Assembly (NCBI GenBank): GCA_016713125.1
Contig: JADJPT010000007.1
Coordinates: 1 to 64,000, forward strand
Source: Betaproteobacteria bacterium
Lineage (GTDB): Bacteria > Pseudomonadota > Gammaproteobacteria > Burkholderiales > SG8-39
DNA: 64,000 bases
Reading direction: 5' to 3'
Made by a program: the position numbers and the translations under genes. Under the pieces are notes generated by a model that saw only the letters and a program-made list of their open reading frames with translations, was not told the DNA's origin and did no database searches. How positions within the stretch are numbered: position 1 is the stretch's first letter; each line of letters opens with the position of its first letter. Shown here piece after piece: positions 12,760 through 26,463 of this stretch.

Positions 12760-13752
12760 CAACCGAGCAGGTGCTTCACGCCGTCGCGCTCTTCGTGCAG
12801 CTCCTTGAGCGTGGCGCTCATGCGCGCGCGCGAGAATTCGCTGACCTCGAGGCCCTTGACGATCTCGTAGCTGCCGTTCCTGCAGCTCACCGGGTAGCCA
12901 TACAGCACGCCTTCCGGGATGTCGTAGCTGCCGTCCGAGGGGATGCCCATGCTGACCCAGTCGCCCTCCGCGGTGCCCAGCGCCCAGTTGCGCACATGGT
13001 CGATGGCTGCGTTGGCCGCCGAGGCCGCCGACGACAGGCCGCGCGCGTCGATGATCGCCGCGCCGCGCTTCTGCACGGTGGGGATGAAGTTCGACTCGAG
13101 CCAGGCCTGGTCGTTGATCATCGGCCAGACCTTCTTGCCGTCGGCCTCGGCCTGGAACAGGTCGGGGTACTGGGTGGCCGAGTGGTTGCCCCAGATGGTC
13201 ATCTTCTTCACCGAAGACACCGGCTTGCCGATCTTCTGGCCGATCTGCGTGAGCGCGCGGTTGTGGTCCAGCCGCATCATGCCGGTGAACTGCTTCGGGT
13301 CGAGGCTGGGGGCGTTCTTCATGGCGATCAGCGCAGTTGGTGTTGGCCGGATTGCCGACCACCAGCACCTTGACGTTGCGCTTGGCGACCTTGTCCAGCG
13401 CCTGGCCCTGCGGGGCGAAGATCTTGCCGTTGGCCTCGAGCAGGTCCTTGCGCTCCATGCCGGGGCCGCGCGGGCGGGCACCCACCAGCAGGGCGACGCC
13501 GGCGTCCTTGAAGGCGACCATCGGGTCGGAGGCGGCGACCATGCCCTGCAGCAGCGGGAAGGCGCAGTCGTCGAGTTCCATCATCACGCCCTTGAGGGCC
13601 TTCTGCGCCTTCTCGTCCGGGACTTCCAGCAGTTGCAGGATGACGGGCTGGTCCTTGCCGAGCATCTCGCCGCTGGCGATGCGGAACAGCAGGGCGTAAC
13701 CGATCTGCCCGGCGGCGCCGGTGACTGCTACACGTACGGGGGCTTTGGCCAT
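12759..13752 (-). CDS. mdh: Malate dehydrogenase (one frameshift)
   Basis: This NAD-dependent enzyme oxidises malate to oxaloacetate, the co-substrate of both PrpC and GltA. Reconstruction gives about 330 residues of the cytosolic-type LDH/MDH family. It shows GAAGQIGY for NAD, NPANTN, the substrate/catalytic segment RLDHNRALTQ and catalytic His in WGNHSATQYPD. An extra A (plus strand, 13335) splits NPANTN from ALIAMK. Removing it restores the frame, so I treat it as a sequencing error. The ATG at 13752 has GGAG upstream. It is the first gene of the leftward operon. Confidence 0.94.
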
Positions 13753-13833
13753 GGGAACTCCGGAAGGGCGTTGAGAAGTTGTAATGAATGGAAGGCAGCC
13801 TCCGATGGTAAGCGTGGGGGTGAGCGGCGTCAA

Positions 13834-13878
13834 CTCGTCTTGTGTCTTTTATAAGACATAAGACACAATATAGACGAG
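13834..13878. promoter_or_regulatory. Divergent mdh/gntR control region with nested inverted repeats
   Basis: Outer arms CTCGTCT (13834-13840) and AGACGAG (13872-13878) flank inner arms TTGTGTCTT (13840-13848) and AAGACACAA (13860-13868). Within these lie GTCTT-TTAT-AAGAC (13844-13857) and a tandem ATAAGAC repeat (13851-13864). It is an AT-rich island between mdh and the GntR gene. The obvious ligand is the GntR protein encoded 28 bases away, which could control both arms; that is inference. Confidence 0.65.
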
Positions 13879-13905
13879 TACCGGGAACTGTGTTCCAATT
13901 CCCGG

Positions 13906-14627
13906 ATGCGTTCGCCGACTTTCAGCCCTCTTTACCAGCAAATCAAGGCCTTGCTGCTGGAATCCCTGCGGTCGGGGGAGTGGCGTCCCGGCGAGGCCAT
14001 CCCCAGCGAGCTCGACCTGGCCGCGCGCTTCAAGGTCAGCCAGGGCACGGTGCGCAAGGCCATTGACGAACTCTCCGCGGAGAACCTCGTTGTGCGCCGC
14101 CAGGGCAAGGGCACCTTCGTCGCGACGCACGGTGAGCGCCAGGTGCGCTTTCGCTTCCTGCGCCTCGCGCCGGACTCCGGCGAGCCCGTGCTGGTGGAGC
14201 GCCAACTGCTTGATTTCAAGCGCGTCAGGGCGGGCGCCGAGATCGCGCGCGCGCTGGATCTGAAGTCCGGCGATCCGCTGGTCATGATCAAGCGCCTGCT
14301 GGTATTCGGCGGCGACCCGGTGGTGCTCGAAGAGGTGTGGCTGCCGGGCAACTTGTTTAAAGGATTGACGCCGGCGGCCGTTACAGAACACAAGGGCGCG
14401 CTGTACAACCTGTTCGAGACGCAGTTCGGCACCCGCATGGTGCGCGCCGAAGAAAAGCTGAAGGCCGTTGCCGCGGATGCCGCCAGCGCCGGGTCGCTGG
14501 CGGTGCCGGCCGGCCATCCGCTGCTTGCCGTCGAGCGGGTGTCGTTCACTTATTCGGACCGACCCGTGGAATGGCGCCGCGGTTTGTACAAGACAGACCG
14601 TCATTCTACCGGAGCGAGCTGGGGTGA
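13906..14627 (+). CDS. GntR/HutC-family regulator (frameshift near the end)
   Basis: The first ~65 residues form a GntR winged helix (IPSELDLAARFKVSQGTVRK, then QGKGTFV). The rest is a UTRA effector domain of the HutC type. The open frame runs to 14688, but family members end YKTDxHxYRxELG. A one-base shift near 14603 gives YRSELG and a stop at 14625-14627, so I place the end there. It lies between the mdh-acnA operon and sdhC, a typical Burkholderiales position. It probably senses a carboxylic acid or CoA-linked TCA metabolite and binds the repeats at 13834-13878. Neither effector nor target is proven. Confidence 0.85.
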
Positions 14628-14660
14628 ACTTGTGCCGCGCAGCAATCTCAGTTTAGGGCA

Positions 14661-14689
14661 GCGCAATCAATGCGCTCCGGCGTTATAAT
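14661..14689 (+). promoter_or_regulatory. Candidate sdh operon promoter
   Basis: A consensus -10 box TATAAT lies at 14684-14689, 78 bases before the sdhC ATG. The -35 region is weak and is covered by a small hairpin GCGCA-ATCAA-TGCGC (14661-14675), which could be an operator or the remnant of a gntR terminator. Confidence 0.5.
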
Positions 14690-14767
14690 TGTTATTCCGT
14701 CTCGCTGGGTTTACGCTGGCGCGGCTCAACTTCTGCGGGCAATCCGCAACTGAATCCGGCTCTCGAC

Positions 14768-15157
14768 ATGTCCAACGTCGCCGTCAAGAAAAAAAGACCC
14801 GTACACCTCAACCTCCTGCAGATCCGACAGCCGATCCCGGCCGTGGTTTCGATCCTGCATCGCGCGAGCGGGGCGCTGCTGTTCGCCGCCGCGCTCTGGC
14901 TGCTGTTCCTGCTCGATCGCAGCCTGGCTTCGCCGGAGGACTTCCAGGAGGTGAAGCGCTACCTCGGCTTCACGGTGGTCAAGCTCGCCATGCTGGTGCT
15001 GATCTGGGCCTTCGCCCACCACTTCTGCGCCGGCATCCGCTACCTGCTGCTCGACCTGCACAAGGGCATCGAGCTGCCGGCCGCGCGCATGTCCAGCGTC
15101 ATCGTGTTCGTCGCCAGCCTCGCGCTGACGGCCTTCTTCGGAGCGAAAATATGGTGA
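14768..15157 (+). CDS. sdhC: Succinate dehydrogenase cytochrome b556 subunit
   Basis: A 129-residue membrane anchor with three transmembrane segments (about residues 30-50, 68-90 and 105-125). Family signatures are SILHRASG at the first helix, for quinone binding, and AHHFCAGIRYLLLD with a haem-ligand His near residue 83. The stop overlaps the sdhD ATG (15151), so the two subunits are translationally coupled. It is the first gene of a complete complex II operon. Confidence 0.95.
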   Translation: MSNVAVKKKRPVHLNLLQIRQPIPAVVSILHRASGALLFAAALWLLFLLDRSLASPEDFQEVKRYLGFTVVKLAMLVLIWAFAHHFCAGIRYLLLDLHKGIELPAARMSSVIVFVASLALTAFFGAKIW

Positions 15158-15492
15158 ATCGCATCGTCGTCGGCGCCCACTACGGGCTGCGGGACTGGCT
15201 CGCGCAACGCGTCACGGCCGCGATCATGGCCGTCTACACGGTCATCATCCTGGCGGTCGTGATGATCGGCCAGCCGATCAACTATTCGGTCTGGAAAGAC
15301 CTCTTCGGCCATGGCTGGATGCGCGTCGCCACTCTGGTGTTCGGCGTCAGCCTCGGCTGGCACATGTGGGTCGGGGTGCGCGACATCCTGATGGACTACG
15401 TCAAGCCGGCGGGCCTGCGCCTCACGCTGCAGGTCGCGCTGATCACGCTCGCCGGCTATCTCGGCTGGACGGTCCAGATCCTGTGGAGATGA
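15151..15492 (+). CDS. sdhD: Succinate dehydrogenase membrane anchor subunit
   Basis: A 113-residue integral membrane protein with three hydrophobic helices, beginning MVNRIVVGAHYGLRDW. The haem/quinone region reads GWHMWVGVRDILMDYV near residues 69-84. Its start overlaps the end of sdhC by seven bases, and its stop overlaps the start region of sdhA. Together with SdhC it anchors the catalytic subunits to the inner membrane and passes electrons to ubiquinone. Confidence 0.94.
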   Translation: MVNRIVVGAHYGLRDWLAQRVTAAIMAVYTVIILAVVMIGQPINYSVWKDLFGHGWMRVATLVFGVSLGWHMWVGVRDILMDYVKPAGLRLTLQVALITLAGYLGWTVQILWR

Positions 15493-15495
15493 TGA

Positions 15496-17266
15496 GTGTC
15501 CCTTCCCGTCAGAAAATTCGATGCGATCGTGGTCGGGGCCGGCGGCTCCGGCCTGCGCGCGGCGCTGGAGCTGTCCCGCGCCAACCTGAAGGTCGCGGTG
15601 CTCACCAAGGTGTTCCCGACGCGCTCGCACACGGTGGCGGCGCAGGGCGGCATCGCCGCGCCGCTGGCCAACTCGACCGAGGACAACTGGCACTGGCACA
15701 TGTACGACACCGTCAAGGGTGCCGACTACCTGGGCGACCAGGACGCCATCGAGTACATGTGCCGCCGCGCCACCGAGGTGGTGATCGAGCTCGAGCACAT
15801 GGGCATGCCCTTCGACCGCGTCGAGAACGGCAAGATCTACCAGCGCCCGTTCGGCGGCCACACGCAGAACTACGGCAGCGCCAAGATGGCGCTGCGCTCC
15901 TGCGCCGCGGCCGACCGCACCGGCCACGCCATGCTGCACACGCTGTACCAGGCCAACGTCAAGGCCAACACGCAGTTCTTCGTCGAGTGGATGGCGCTGG
16001 ACATCGTGCGCGACGCCTCCGGCGCCGTGCTGGGCGTCACCGCGCTCGAGATGGAGACCGGCGAGGTGGTCCTGTTCCAGGCCAAGGCGACCCTCTTCGC
16101 CACCGGCGGCGGCGGGCGCATCTACGCGGCCAGCACCAACGCCTTCATCAACACCGGCGACGGCATCGGCATGGCGGCGCGCGCCGGCATCCCGCTCGAG
16201 GACATGGAGTTCTGGCAGTTCCACCCGACCGGCGTGGCCGGCGCGGGCGTGCTGATCACCGAGGGCGTGCGCGGCGAGGGCGGCTACCTGCTGAACAAGA
16301 ACGGCGAGCGCTTCATGGAGCGCTACGCGCCGAACGCCAAGGATCTCGCGGGCCGCGACGTGGTGTCGCGCGCGATGACCACCGAGATCAAGGAAGGCCG
16401 CGGCTGCGGACCGGACGCCGACCACGTGCTGCTGAAGCTCGACCACCTCGGCGCCGACCAGATCAATTCCAAGCTGCCCGGCATCCGCGAGATCGCGCTC
16501 AAGTTCGCCAACGTCGACTGATCGCGCGACCCGATCCCGGTCGTGCCGACGGTGCACTACCAGATGGGCGGCATCCCGACGCACTACCTCGGCCACGTGG
16601 TGGTGCCCGACGCCTCGGGCAAGGACACCATCGTCGAGGGCTTCTACGCGGCGGGCGAATGCGCCTGCGTGTCGGTGCACGGCGCCAACCGCCTGGGCAC
16701 CAATTCGCTGCTCGACCTGGTGGTGTTCGGCAAGGCCTCGGGCGAGCAGATGATCAAGGACATCCGGGCGATGCCCGAGTCGCACCGCGACCTGCCGAAG
16801 GACGCCGGCGACTACACCCGTTCGCGCCTTGCCCGGCTCGACGCGGCGACCTCGGGCGAGCGCGTCGCCGACGTCTCCAACGACCTGCGCCGCGTGATGC
16901 AGGCGCACTGCGGCGTGTTCCGCTTCCCCGAGATGCTGGTCGAGGGCGTCGCGAAGATGAAGGAGATCGCGGAACGCGCGCAGCGCACCTACATCGCCGA
17001 CCAAGTCGAAGGTGTTCAACACGGCGCGCGTCGAGGCGCTGGAGCTGGACAACCTGATCGAGACGGCGCAGTCGACCATCGTTTCGGCCGAGGCGCGCAC
17101 CGAATCGCGCGGCGCCCAGGCGCGTGCCGACTTCCCGGACCGCAACGACAAGCACTGGATGAAGCACACCCTCTGGTACAAGGAGGGCAACCGGCTCGAG
17201 TACAAGCCCGTGCAGCTGAAGCCCCTCACCGTGGATTCCTTCGAACCGAAAGTGCGGACCTACTGA
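15496..17266 (+). CDS. sdhA: Succinate dehydrogenase flavoprotein subunit (in-frame stop plus frameshift)
   Basis: This catalytic subunit oxidises succinate to fumarate with covalent FAD. Reconstructed length is about 590 residues. Visible features are GAGGSGLRAA for the FAD Rossmann fold, SHTVAAQGG with the flavin-linked His near residue 45, QFHPTG, the RGEGGYLLN region and SVHGANRLGTNSLLDL. An in-frame TGA at 16519-16521 follows KFANVD and the same frame resumes with SRDPIPVVPTVHYQMGG. An extra base near 17002 shifts the frame at IADKSKVFNTARVEALEL. Both look like errors in an essential gene. The start is GTG 15496 or, with another indel, ATG 15492. Confidence 0.94.
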
Positions 17267-17267
17267 G

Positions 17268-17962
17268 ATGAAGTTCTCCATCTACCGCTACGATCCCGAC
17301 AGGGACGAGCGTCCCTACATGAAGGACTACGAGGTCAAGCTCGAGCCGACCGACCGCATGCTGCTCGACGCGCTGGTGCGCCTGAAGATGCAGGACGACT
17401 CGCTGTCGTTCCGCCGCTCCTGCCGCGAGGGGGTCTGCGGCTCCGACGCGATGAACATCAACGGCAAGAACGGCCTCGCCTGCATCACCAAGATCGCCGA
17501 TCTTCCCGACACCGTGATGCTGCGCCCGCTGCCCGGCCTGCCGGTGATCCGCGACCTGATCGTCGACATGACGCAGTTCTTCAAGCAGTACCACTCGATC
17601 AAGCCCTACCTGATCAACGACGAGCAGCCGCCCGAACGCGAGCGGCTGCAGTCGCCCGAGGAGCGCGAGGAACTCAACGGCCTGTACGAGTGCATCCTGT
17701 GCGCGTGCTGCTCGACGGCCTGCCCGTCGTTCTGGTGGAACCCGGACAAGTTCGTCGGCCCGGCCGGCCTGCTGCAGGCCTACCGCTTCATCGCCGACAC
17801 GCGCGACCAGGCGACCAGCGAGCGCCTCGACGACCTCGAGGATCCGTACCGCCTGTTCCGCTGCCACACCATCATGAACTGCGTGGACGTCTGCCCGAAG
17901 GGCCTGAACCCCACGAAGGCGATCGGCAAGATCAAGGAACTGATGGTCAAGCGCGCCGTCTG
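17268..17962 (+). CDS. sdhB: Succinate dehydrogenase iron-sulfur subunit
   Basis: This subunit carries electrons from SdhA to the quinone site through three Fe-S clusters. Cysteine motifs are visible: CREGVCGSD for [2Fe-2S], CILCACCSTACP for [4Fe-4S], and CHTIMNCVDVCPKGLNP for the second [4Fe-4S] and [3Fe-4S] sites. It starts one base after the sdhA stop. Homologues end at KELMVKRAV. Here the frame reads on into the next gene because the expected TGA after GTC (17960) is missing a base, so the end at about 17962 is inferred. Confidence 0.93.
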
Positions 17963-17971
17963 CCGGCTCGG

Positions 17972-18204
17972 ATGGGCGATCGACCTGGACCGGCTGAGCT
18001 GGAAGTGCCGGCGCGGGCTGCTGGAACTGGATATCGTCCTGGAGAGTTTCCTGCGGCAGCGCGACAGCCTGGCGGAAGAGGAGCTGGCGGCGCTCGGCGA
18101 GCTCCTGGACTCCGGACAACGACCTCTGGGACGTCGTCAAGGGTTCGAGCGAGCGCTACGCTCCCAGGCATCGCAGCATCGTGGCGCGCCTGCGCGCCGT
18201 TTGA
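17972..18204 (+). CDS. sdhE: FAD assembly factor SdhE (frameshifted)
   Basis: A small protein of about 77 residues that promotes covalent flavinylation of SdhA. The family core DLDRLSWKCRRGLLELDIVL is intact, including the RGxxE-type motif. The sequence reads in frame with sdhB because of two compensating indels near 17962 and 17975 (ATGGGCG is probably ATGGCG). A third shift near 18108 separates LGELLD from PDNDLWDVVKGSSERY. The stop is at 18202-18204. Without these corrections sdhB, sdhE and gltA appear as one 746-residue open frame, which is not a real fusion. Confidence 0.85.
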
Positions 18205-18218
18205 TCAAGGAAAACGCC

Positions 18219-19508
<1,290 letters not shown>

Positions 19509-19511
19509 CAG

Positions 19512-19531
19512 GGGGAACTACGGCGTTCCCC
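19512..19531 (+). repeat. Hairpin GGGGAAC-TACGGC-GTTCCCC after gltA
   Basis: A 7-bp perfect stem with a 6-base loop directly follows the gltA stop and precedes odhA by about 45 bases. It lacks a T-run, so it is more likely an mRNA-stabilising or processing hairpin than a terminator. Its arms match those of the palindrome at 5675-5694. Confidence 0.5.
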
Positions 19532-19576
19532 GGCCGCCCGGCCGGCATTCGACGGGATCAGAGGAGACCTGAAGCC

Positions 19577-22421
<2,845 letters not shown>

Positions 22422-22451
22422 CGAACCGCATCACACACAGCTGAAAAGCCC

Positions 22452-22474
22452 GGCGCGTTACGCGCCTGTTTTTT
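22452..22474 (+). terminator. Terminator-like hairpin between odhA and odhB
   Basis: GGCGCG-TTA-CGCGCC (22452-22466) is followed after TG by six T (22469-22474), a complete intrinsic-terminator shape. It sits within an otherwise continuous TCA operon, 30 bases after odhA and 55 before odhB. It may attenuate transcription into odhB-lpdA. Confidence 0.65.
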
Positions 22475-22529
22475 CGACAACCCCGCCGAGGTCTAGCCGG
22501 AGCGGGGGAAAAACGGAACGGGGAACACC

Positions 22530-23788
22530 ATGATCGTAGAAGTCAAAGTGCCGCAATTGTCCGAGTCGGTTTCCGAGGCGACGCTGCTGGTCTGGCACAA
22601 GAAGGAAGGCCAGGCCGTCTCGCGCGACGAAAACCTGATCGATATCGAGACCGACAAGGTCGTGATGGAACTGCCGGCCCCGGTCGACGGCGTGATCGTC
22701 AGGATCGTCAAGGGCGACAAGTCCAGCGTCACCTCCGGCGAGGTGATCGCGCAGATCGACACCGAGGCCAAGGCCAGCGTGGCCGCACCAGCGGCGGCGG
22801 CTGCCGCCGCGCCCGCCGCGGCCCCGGCCGCCGCGCCGACGCGCCGCGCGGCGCCGCACCGCCAGCGCCGGTGATGCCGGCGGCGCAGAAGATCGCCGCC
22901 GAGAAGGGCCTCGACACCGGCGCCATCGCCGGCACCGGCCGCGACGGCCGCGTGACCAAGGGCGACGTGCTGCAGGCCGCCGCCACCCCGGCCGCCCCCG
23001 CGGCTTCCGCTCCCGCCGCCGCTGCCGCACCGCGCGCCGCGCTGCCGCAGCCGCCGGCCCCGGTCAGCGTCGACGCCATCCTCGCCAACCGCCCCGAGCA
23101 GCGCGTGCCCATGTCGCGCCTGCGCGCGCGCATCGCCGAGCGCCTGGTGCAGTCGCAGGCCACCGCCGCGATCCTGACGACCTTCAACGAGGTCAACATG
23201 CAGCCGGTCATGGACCTGCGCAAGAAGTACCAGGACCGCTTCGAGAAGGAGCACGGCGTGAAGCTGGGCTTCATGTCCTTCTTCGTCAAGGCCGCGGTCG
23301 CCGCGCTGAAGAAGTACCCGGTGGTCAACGCCTCGGTGGACGGCAACGACATCGTCTACCACGGCTACTTCGACATCGGCATCGCGGTCGGCAGCCCGCG
23401 CGGCCTGGTGGTGCCGATCCTGCGCGACGTGGACCAGCTCTCGTTCGCGGGCATCGAGAAGAAGATCGCCGAGTTCGGCAAGAAGGCCGGCGACGGCAAG
23501 CTCTCGCTCGAGGACCTCACCGGCGGCACCTTCTCGATCTCCAACGGCGGGGTGTTCGGCTCCATGCTCTCCACGCCGATCATCAACCCGCCGCAATCGG
23601 CCATCCTCGGCGTGCACGCCACCAAGGACCGCGCCGTGGTCGAGAACGGGCAGGTGGTGGTGCGGCCGATCAATTACCTGGCGCTGTCCTACGACCATCG
23701 CATCATCGACGGTCGCGAGGCGGTGCTGTTCCTGGTGGCGATCAAGGAAGCGCTGGAAGATCCCGCCCGACTGCTGATCGAGGTCTGA
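22530..23788 (+). CDS. odhB: Dihydrolipoyl succinyltransferase E2 (frameshifted linker)
   Basis: OdhB is the E2 core of 2-oxoglutarate dehydrogenase. Domain order is a lipoyl domain (residues 1-75, lipoyl Lys in IETDKVVMELPAP), an Ala/Pro linker, a peripheral-subunit-binding domain (PAAQKIAAEKGLD ... GRDGRVTKGDV), a second Ala/Pro linker, and the catalytic domain ending in the active-site SYDHRIIDGREAV. Reconstructed length is about 419 residues. One base is missing between 22840 and 22870 in the GC-rich first linker, where the frame changes. It is followed one base later by lpdA. Confidence 0.94.
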
Positions 23789-23789
23789 C

Positions 23790-25223
23790 ATGGGACAGCA
23801 ATTCGACGTGGTGGTGATCGGTTCCGGCCCGGCGGGGTACATCGCCGCGATCCGCGCCGCGCAGCTCGGCCTGAAGACCGCCTGCGTGGAGAAGTGGAAA
23901 TCGCCCAAGGGCGAGGCGCGCCTGGGCGGCACCTGCCTGAACGTGGGCTGCATCCCCTCCAAGGCGCTGCTGGAATCCTCCGAGAACTACGAGCGGGTGA
24001 CCGAGAAGTTCAAGGTGCACGGCATCACCGCCAGCGGCGTGAAGCTCGACGTGGCGCAGATGCTCGAGCGCAAGGACAGGATCGTCGCCAAGATGACCGG
24101 CGGCATCGCCGGGCTGTTCAAGAAGAACAAGATCACCTGGCTGCAGGGCCACGGCCGGCTGCTCGGCGGCGACGCCAACGCCTGGCAGGTCTCGGTGGAA
24201 GGCGACAAGGGCGCCGAAACCGTGCTGGCCAAACATGTGATCGTCGCCACCGGCTCGCGCGCCCGCCACATGCCCGACGTCACGGTCGACAACGAGGTGA
24301 TCTGCGACAACGAGGGTGCGCTGGCCTTCGACAAGGTGCCGGCGCGGCTGGGCGTGATCGGCGCCGGGGTCATCGGCCTGGAGCTGGGCAGCGTCTGGCG
24401 CCGGCTGGGCGCCGAGGTGACCATCCTCGAGGGCCTGCCGACCTTCCTCGCCGCGGCCGACGAGGCGGTGTCCGCCGAAGCCTGGAAGATCTTCACCAAG
24501 GAGCAGGGGCTGGACATCCAGCTGGGTGCCGCGGTGACCGGGGTCAGACGCGGCAAGAAGGGCGTGGTCGTCGAGTACCAGCCGCAGGACGGCTCGGCGC
24601 AGACCCTGGAATGCGACAAGCTGATCGTCTCCATCGGCCGCGTGCCCAACACCGAGGGCCTGGGCGCCGAGACCGTCGGCCTGAAGATCGACTCGCGCGG
24701 CTTCATCGAGGTCGACGATCACTGCCGCAGCAACCTGCCCAACGTCTGGGCGGTGGGCGACGTGGTGCGCGGGCCCATGCTGGCGCACAAGGGCGAGGAG
24801 GAAGGCGTGATGGTCGCCGAGATCATCGCCGGCCAGAAGGGCCACGTGAACTACGCGACCATCCCCTGGGTCATCTACACCGCGCCCGAGATCGCCTGGG
24901 TCGGCAAGACCGAGCAGCAGCTCAAGGCCGAGGGCGTGGCCTACAAGTCGGGCAAGTTCCCGTTCGCCTACAACGGCCGCGCGCTGGGCCGCGACGAACC
25001 CGAAGGCTTCATCAAGATGCTGGCCGACGCGAAGACCGACCGCATCCTGGGCGTGCACGCGATCGGCGGGCAGGCCTCCGAGCTGATCGCCGAGGCCGTG
25101 ATGGCCATGGAATTCTCCGCCTCCTCCGAGGACATCGCGCGCATCTGCCACGCGCATCCCTCGATGTCCGAGGTCATGCGCGAAGCCGCGCTGGCCGTGG
25201 ACAAGCGCGCGCTGAACGGCTGA
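23790..25223 (+). CDS. lpdA: Dihydrolipoyl dehydrogenase E3
   Basis: This flavoprotein reoxidises the lipoyl groups of OdhB with NAD. It has 477 residues, full length. The N-terminal FAD site is VVIGSGPAGYIAA, the redox-active disulfide is GGTCLNVGCIPSK near residues 46-58, the NAD-binding glycine motif is GVIGAGVIGLELGSV, and the catalytic His-Glu pair is in HAHPSMSE near the C-terminus. It begins one base after odhB. A related gene may serve pyruvate dehydrogenase elsewhere; this copy belongs to the 2-oxoglutarate complex by position. Confidence 0.96.
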   Translation: MGQQFDVVVIGSGPAGYIAAIRAAQLGLKTACVEKWKSPKGEARLGGTCLNVGCIPSKALLESSENYERVTEKFKVHGITASGVKLDVAQMLERKDRIVAKMTGGIAGLFKKNKITWLQGHGRLLGGDANAWQVSVEGDKGAETVLAKHVIVATGSRARHMPDVTVDNEVICDNEGALAFDKVPARLGVIGAGVIGLELGSVWRRLGAEVTILEGLPTFLAAADEAVSAEAWKIFTKEQGLDIQLGAAVTGVRRGKKGVVVEYQPQDGSAQTLECDKLIVSIGRVPNTEGLGAETVGLKIDSRGFIEVDDHCRSNLPNVWAVGDVVRGPMLAHKGEEEGVMVAEIIAGQKGHVNYATIPWVIYTAPEIAWVGKTEQQLKAEGVAYKSGKFPFAYNGRALGRDEPEGFIKMLADAKTDRILGVHAIGGQASELIAEAVMAMEFSASSEDIARICHAHPSMSEVMREAALAVDKRALNG

Positions 25224-25269
25224 GCCGGCGGAGCAGGGCTTGAGAACCACGCAAGGCGGCGCATAGCGC

Positions 25270-26463
25270 ATGCGCGACAGCGCACTGGAGCTCGACGAAC
25301 TCGGGCTCGAGGACGGCGAGACCCTCGACGTCGTCTCCCTCTACCAGAAGCACCTCGCGCGGCGCGGCTTCGTCTCGGACGCCTCGCAGTGGCGGGCGGT
25401 TGAGCACCTGCAGCGCCTGTTCGAGGAATGGAGCTCGTACAAGGCGCGGCGCAGCACGGCGATCCGCCGCATGCTGGTCAAGCCGCCGCTGCCCAAGGGC
25501 GTCTACCTGTGGGGCGGGGTGGGGCGCGGCAAGAGCTTCCTGATGGACTCGTTCTACCTGTGCCTGCCGCTGGTCCGCAAGCGCCGCGTGCACTTCCACC
25601 ACTTCATGCGCGAGATCCATCGCGAGCTCGACGCCGTGAAGGGCGCCTCCGATCCGATCGCCGAGGTCGCCGAGCGCACCGCCAAGCGCTACCGCCTGAT
25701 CTGCTTCGACGAGTTCCACGTCTCCGACATCGCCGACGCGATGATCCTCGGCCGCTACCTCGAGCAGGTCATGGAGCGCGGCGTGGTGATCTGCATGACC
25801 AGCAACTACAGCCCGGACCAGCTGTACCCGAATGGCCTGCAGCGCGAACGCTTCCTGCCGACCATCGAACTGATCAAGTCGCGGCTGGACGTGGTGCAGG
25901 TCGACGCCGGCACCGACTACCGGCGCCGCGCCCTGGAGCAGGTGCGCGTGTATCACTCGCCGCTCGACGCGGCCAGCGAGTCAGCGCTCGAGCGCGTGTT
26001 CGCCGAACTGCGCGACGTCGAGGAGGAAACCCACCCGCTCGACGTCGAGGGCCGGGTGATCAGGTACCGCAAGCGCGCCGGCGGCATCGTCTGGTTCGAT
26101 TTCGCCGTGTTGTGCGGCGGTCCGCGTTCCTACGCCGATTATGTCGACCTGACGCGGCGCTTCCATACCGTGATCCTGTCGGGCATTCCGCGCATGACGG
26201 CGCAGAACGCCGATTCGGCGCGCCGTTTCACCTGGCTGGTGGACGTGTTCTACGACGAACGGGTAAAACTCGTCTGTTCGGCCGAGGCGCAGCCCGAGGA
26301 ACTGTTCACCGACGGCGGAGCGCACAAGACCGCGGCCACCGAGTTCGGCCGCACCGTCAGCCGGCTGATGGAGATGCAGTCGGCGGAATATCTGCAGTCC
26401 GAAAAGAGAACGGGGATGAGGTGCCCCGAAACACACGAGGGAGACGCGCATGGAAAAGTTTAA
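25270..26463 (+). CDS. zapE: Cell-division ATPase ZapE/AFG1 family
   Basis: A 397-residue P-loop ATPase with Walker A GGVGRGKSFLMDSF near residues 80-93 and Walker B LICFDEFHVSDIADAM. It belongs to the AFG1-like family whose E. coli member ZapE associates with the Z-ring. The position after lpdA is common in Burkholderiales. Homologues end soon after SRLMEMQSAEYLQ. The extra ~20 C-terminal residues run 14 bases into acuI and could reflect a small indel or a real overlap. Start ATG 25270 is the first in the frame. Confidence 0.9.
   Translation: MRDSALELDELGLEDGETLDVVSLYQKHLARRGFVSDASQWRAVEHLQRLFEEWSSYKARRSTAIRRMLVKPPLPKGVYLWGGVGRGKSFLMDSFYLCLPLVRKRRVHFHHFMREIHRELDAVKGASDPIAEVAERTAKRYRLICFDEFHVSDIADAMILGRYLEQVMERGVVICMTSNYSPDQLYPNGLQRERFLPTIELIKSRLDVVQVDAGTDYRRRALEQVRVYHSPLDAASESALERVFAELRDVEEETHPLDVEGRVIRYRKRAGGIVWFDFAVLCGGPRSYADYVDLTRRFHTVILSGIPRMTAQNADSARRFTWLVDVFYDERVKLVCSAEAQPEELFTDGGAHKTAATEFGRTVSRLMEMQSAEYLQSEKRTGMRCPETHEGDAHGKV

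Noticed and set aside
11875..13833. A 652-residue MDH-methylisocitrate lyase fusion
   Set aside because: The frame joins only because of an extra base at 13335. After its removal mdh ends at 12759 and prpB starts there.
16519..16521. Selenocysteine or readthrough at the sdhA TGA
   Set aside because: No SECIS-like hairpin is apparent, SdhA has no selenocysteine homologues, and neighbouring genes have many sequence errors.
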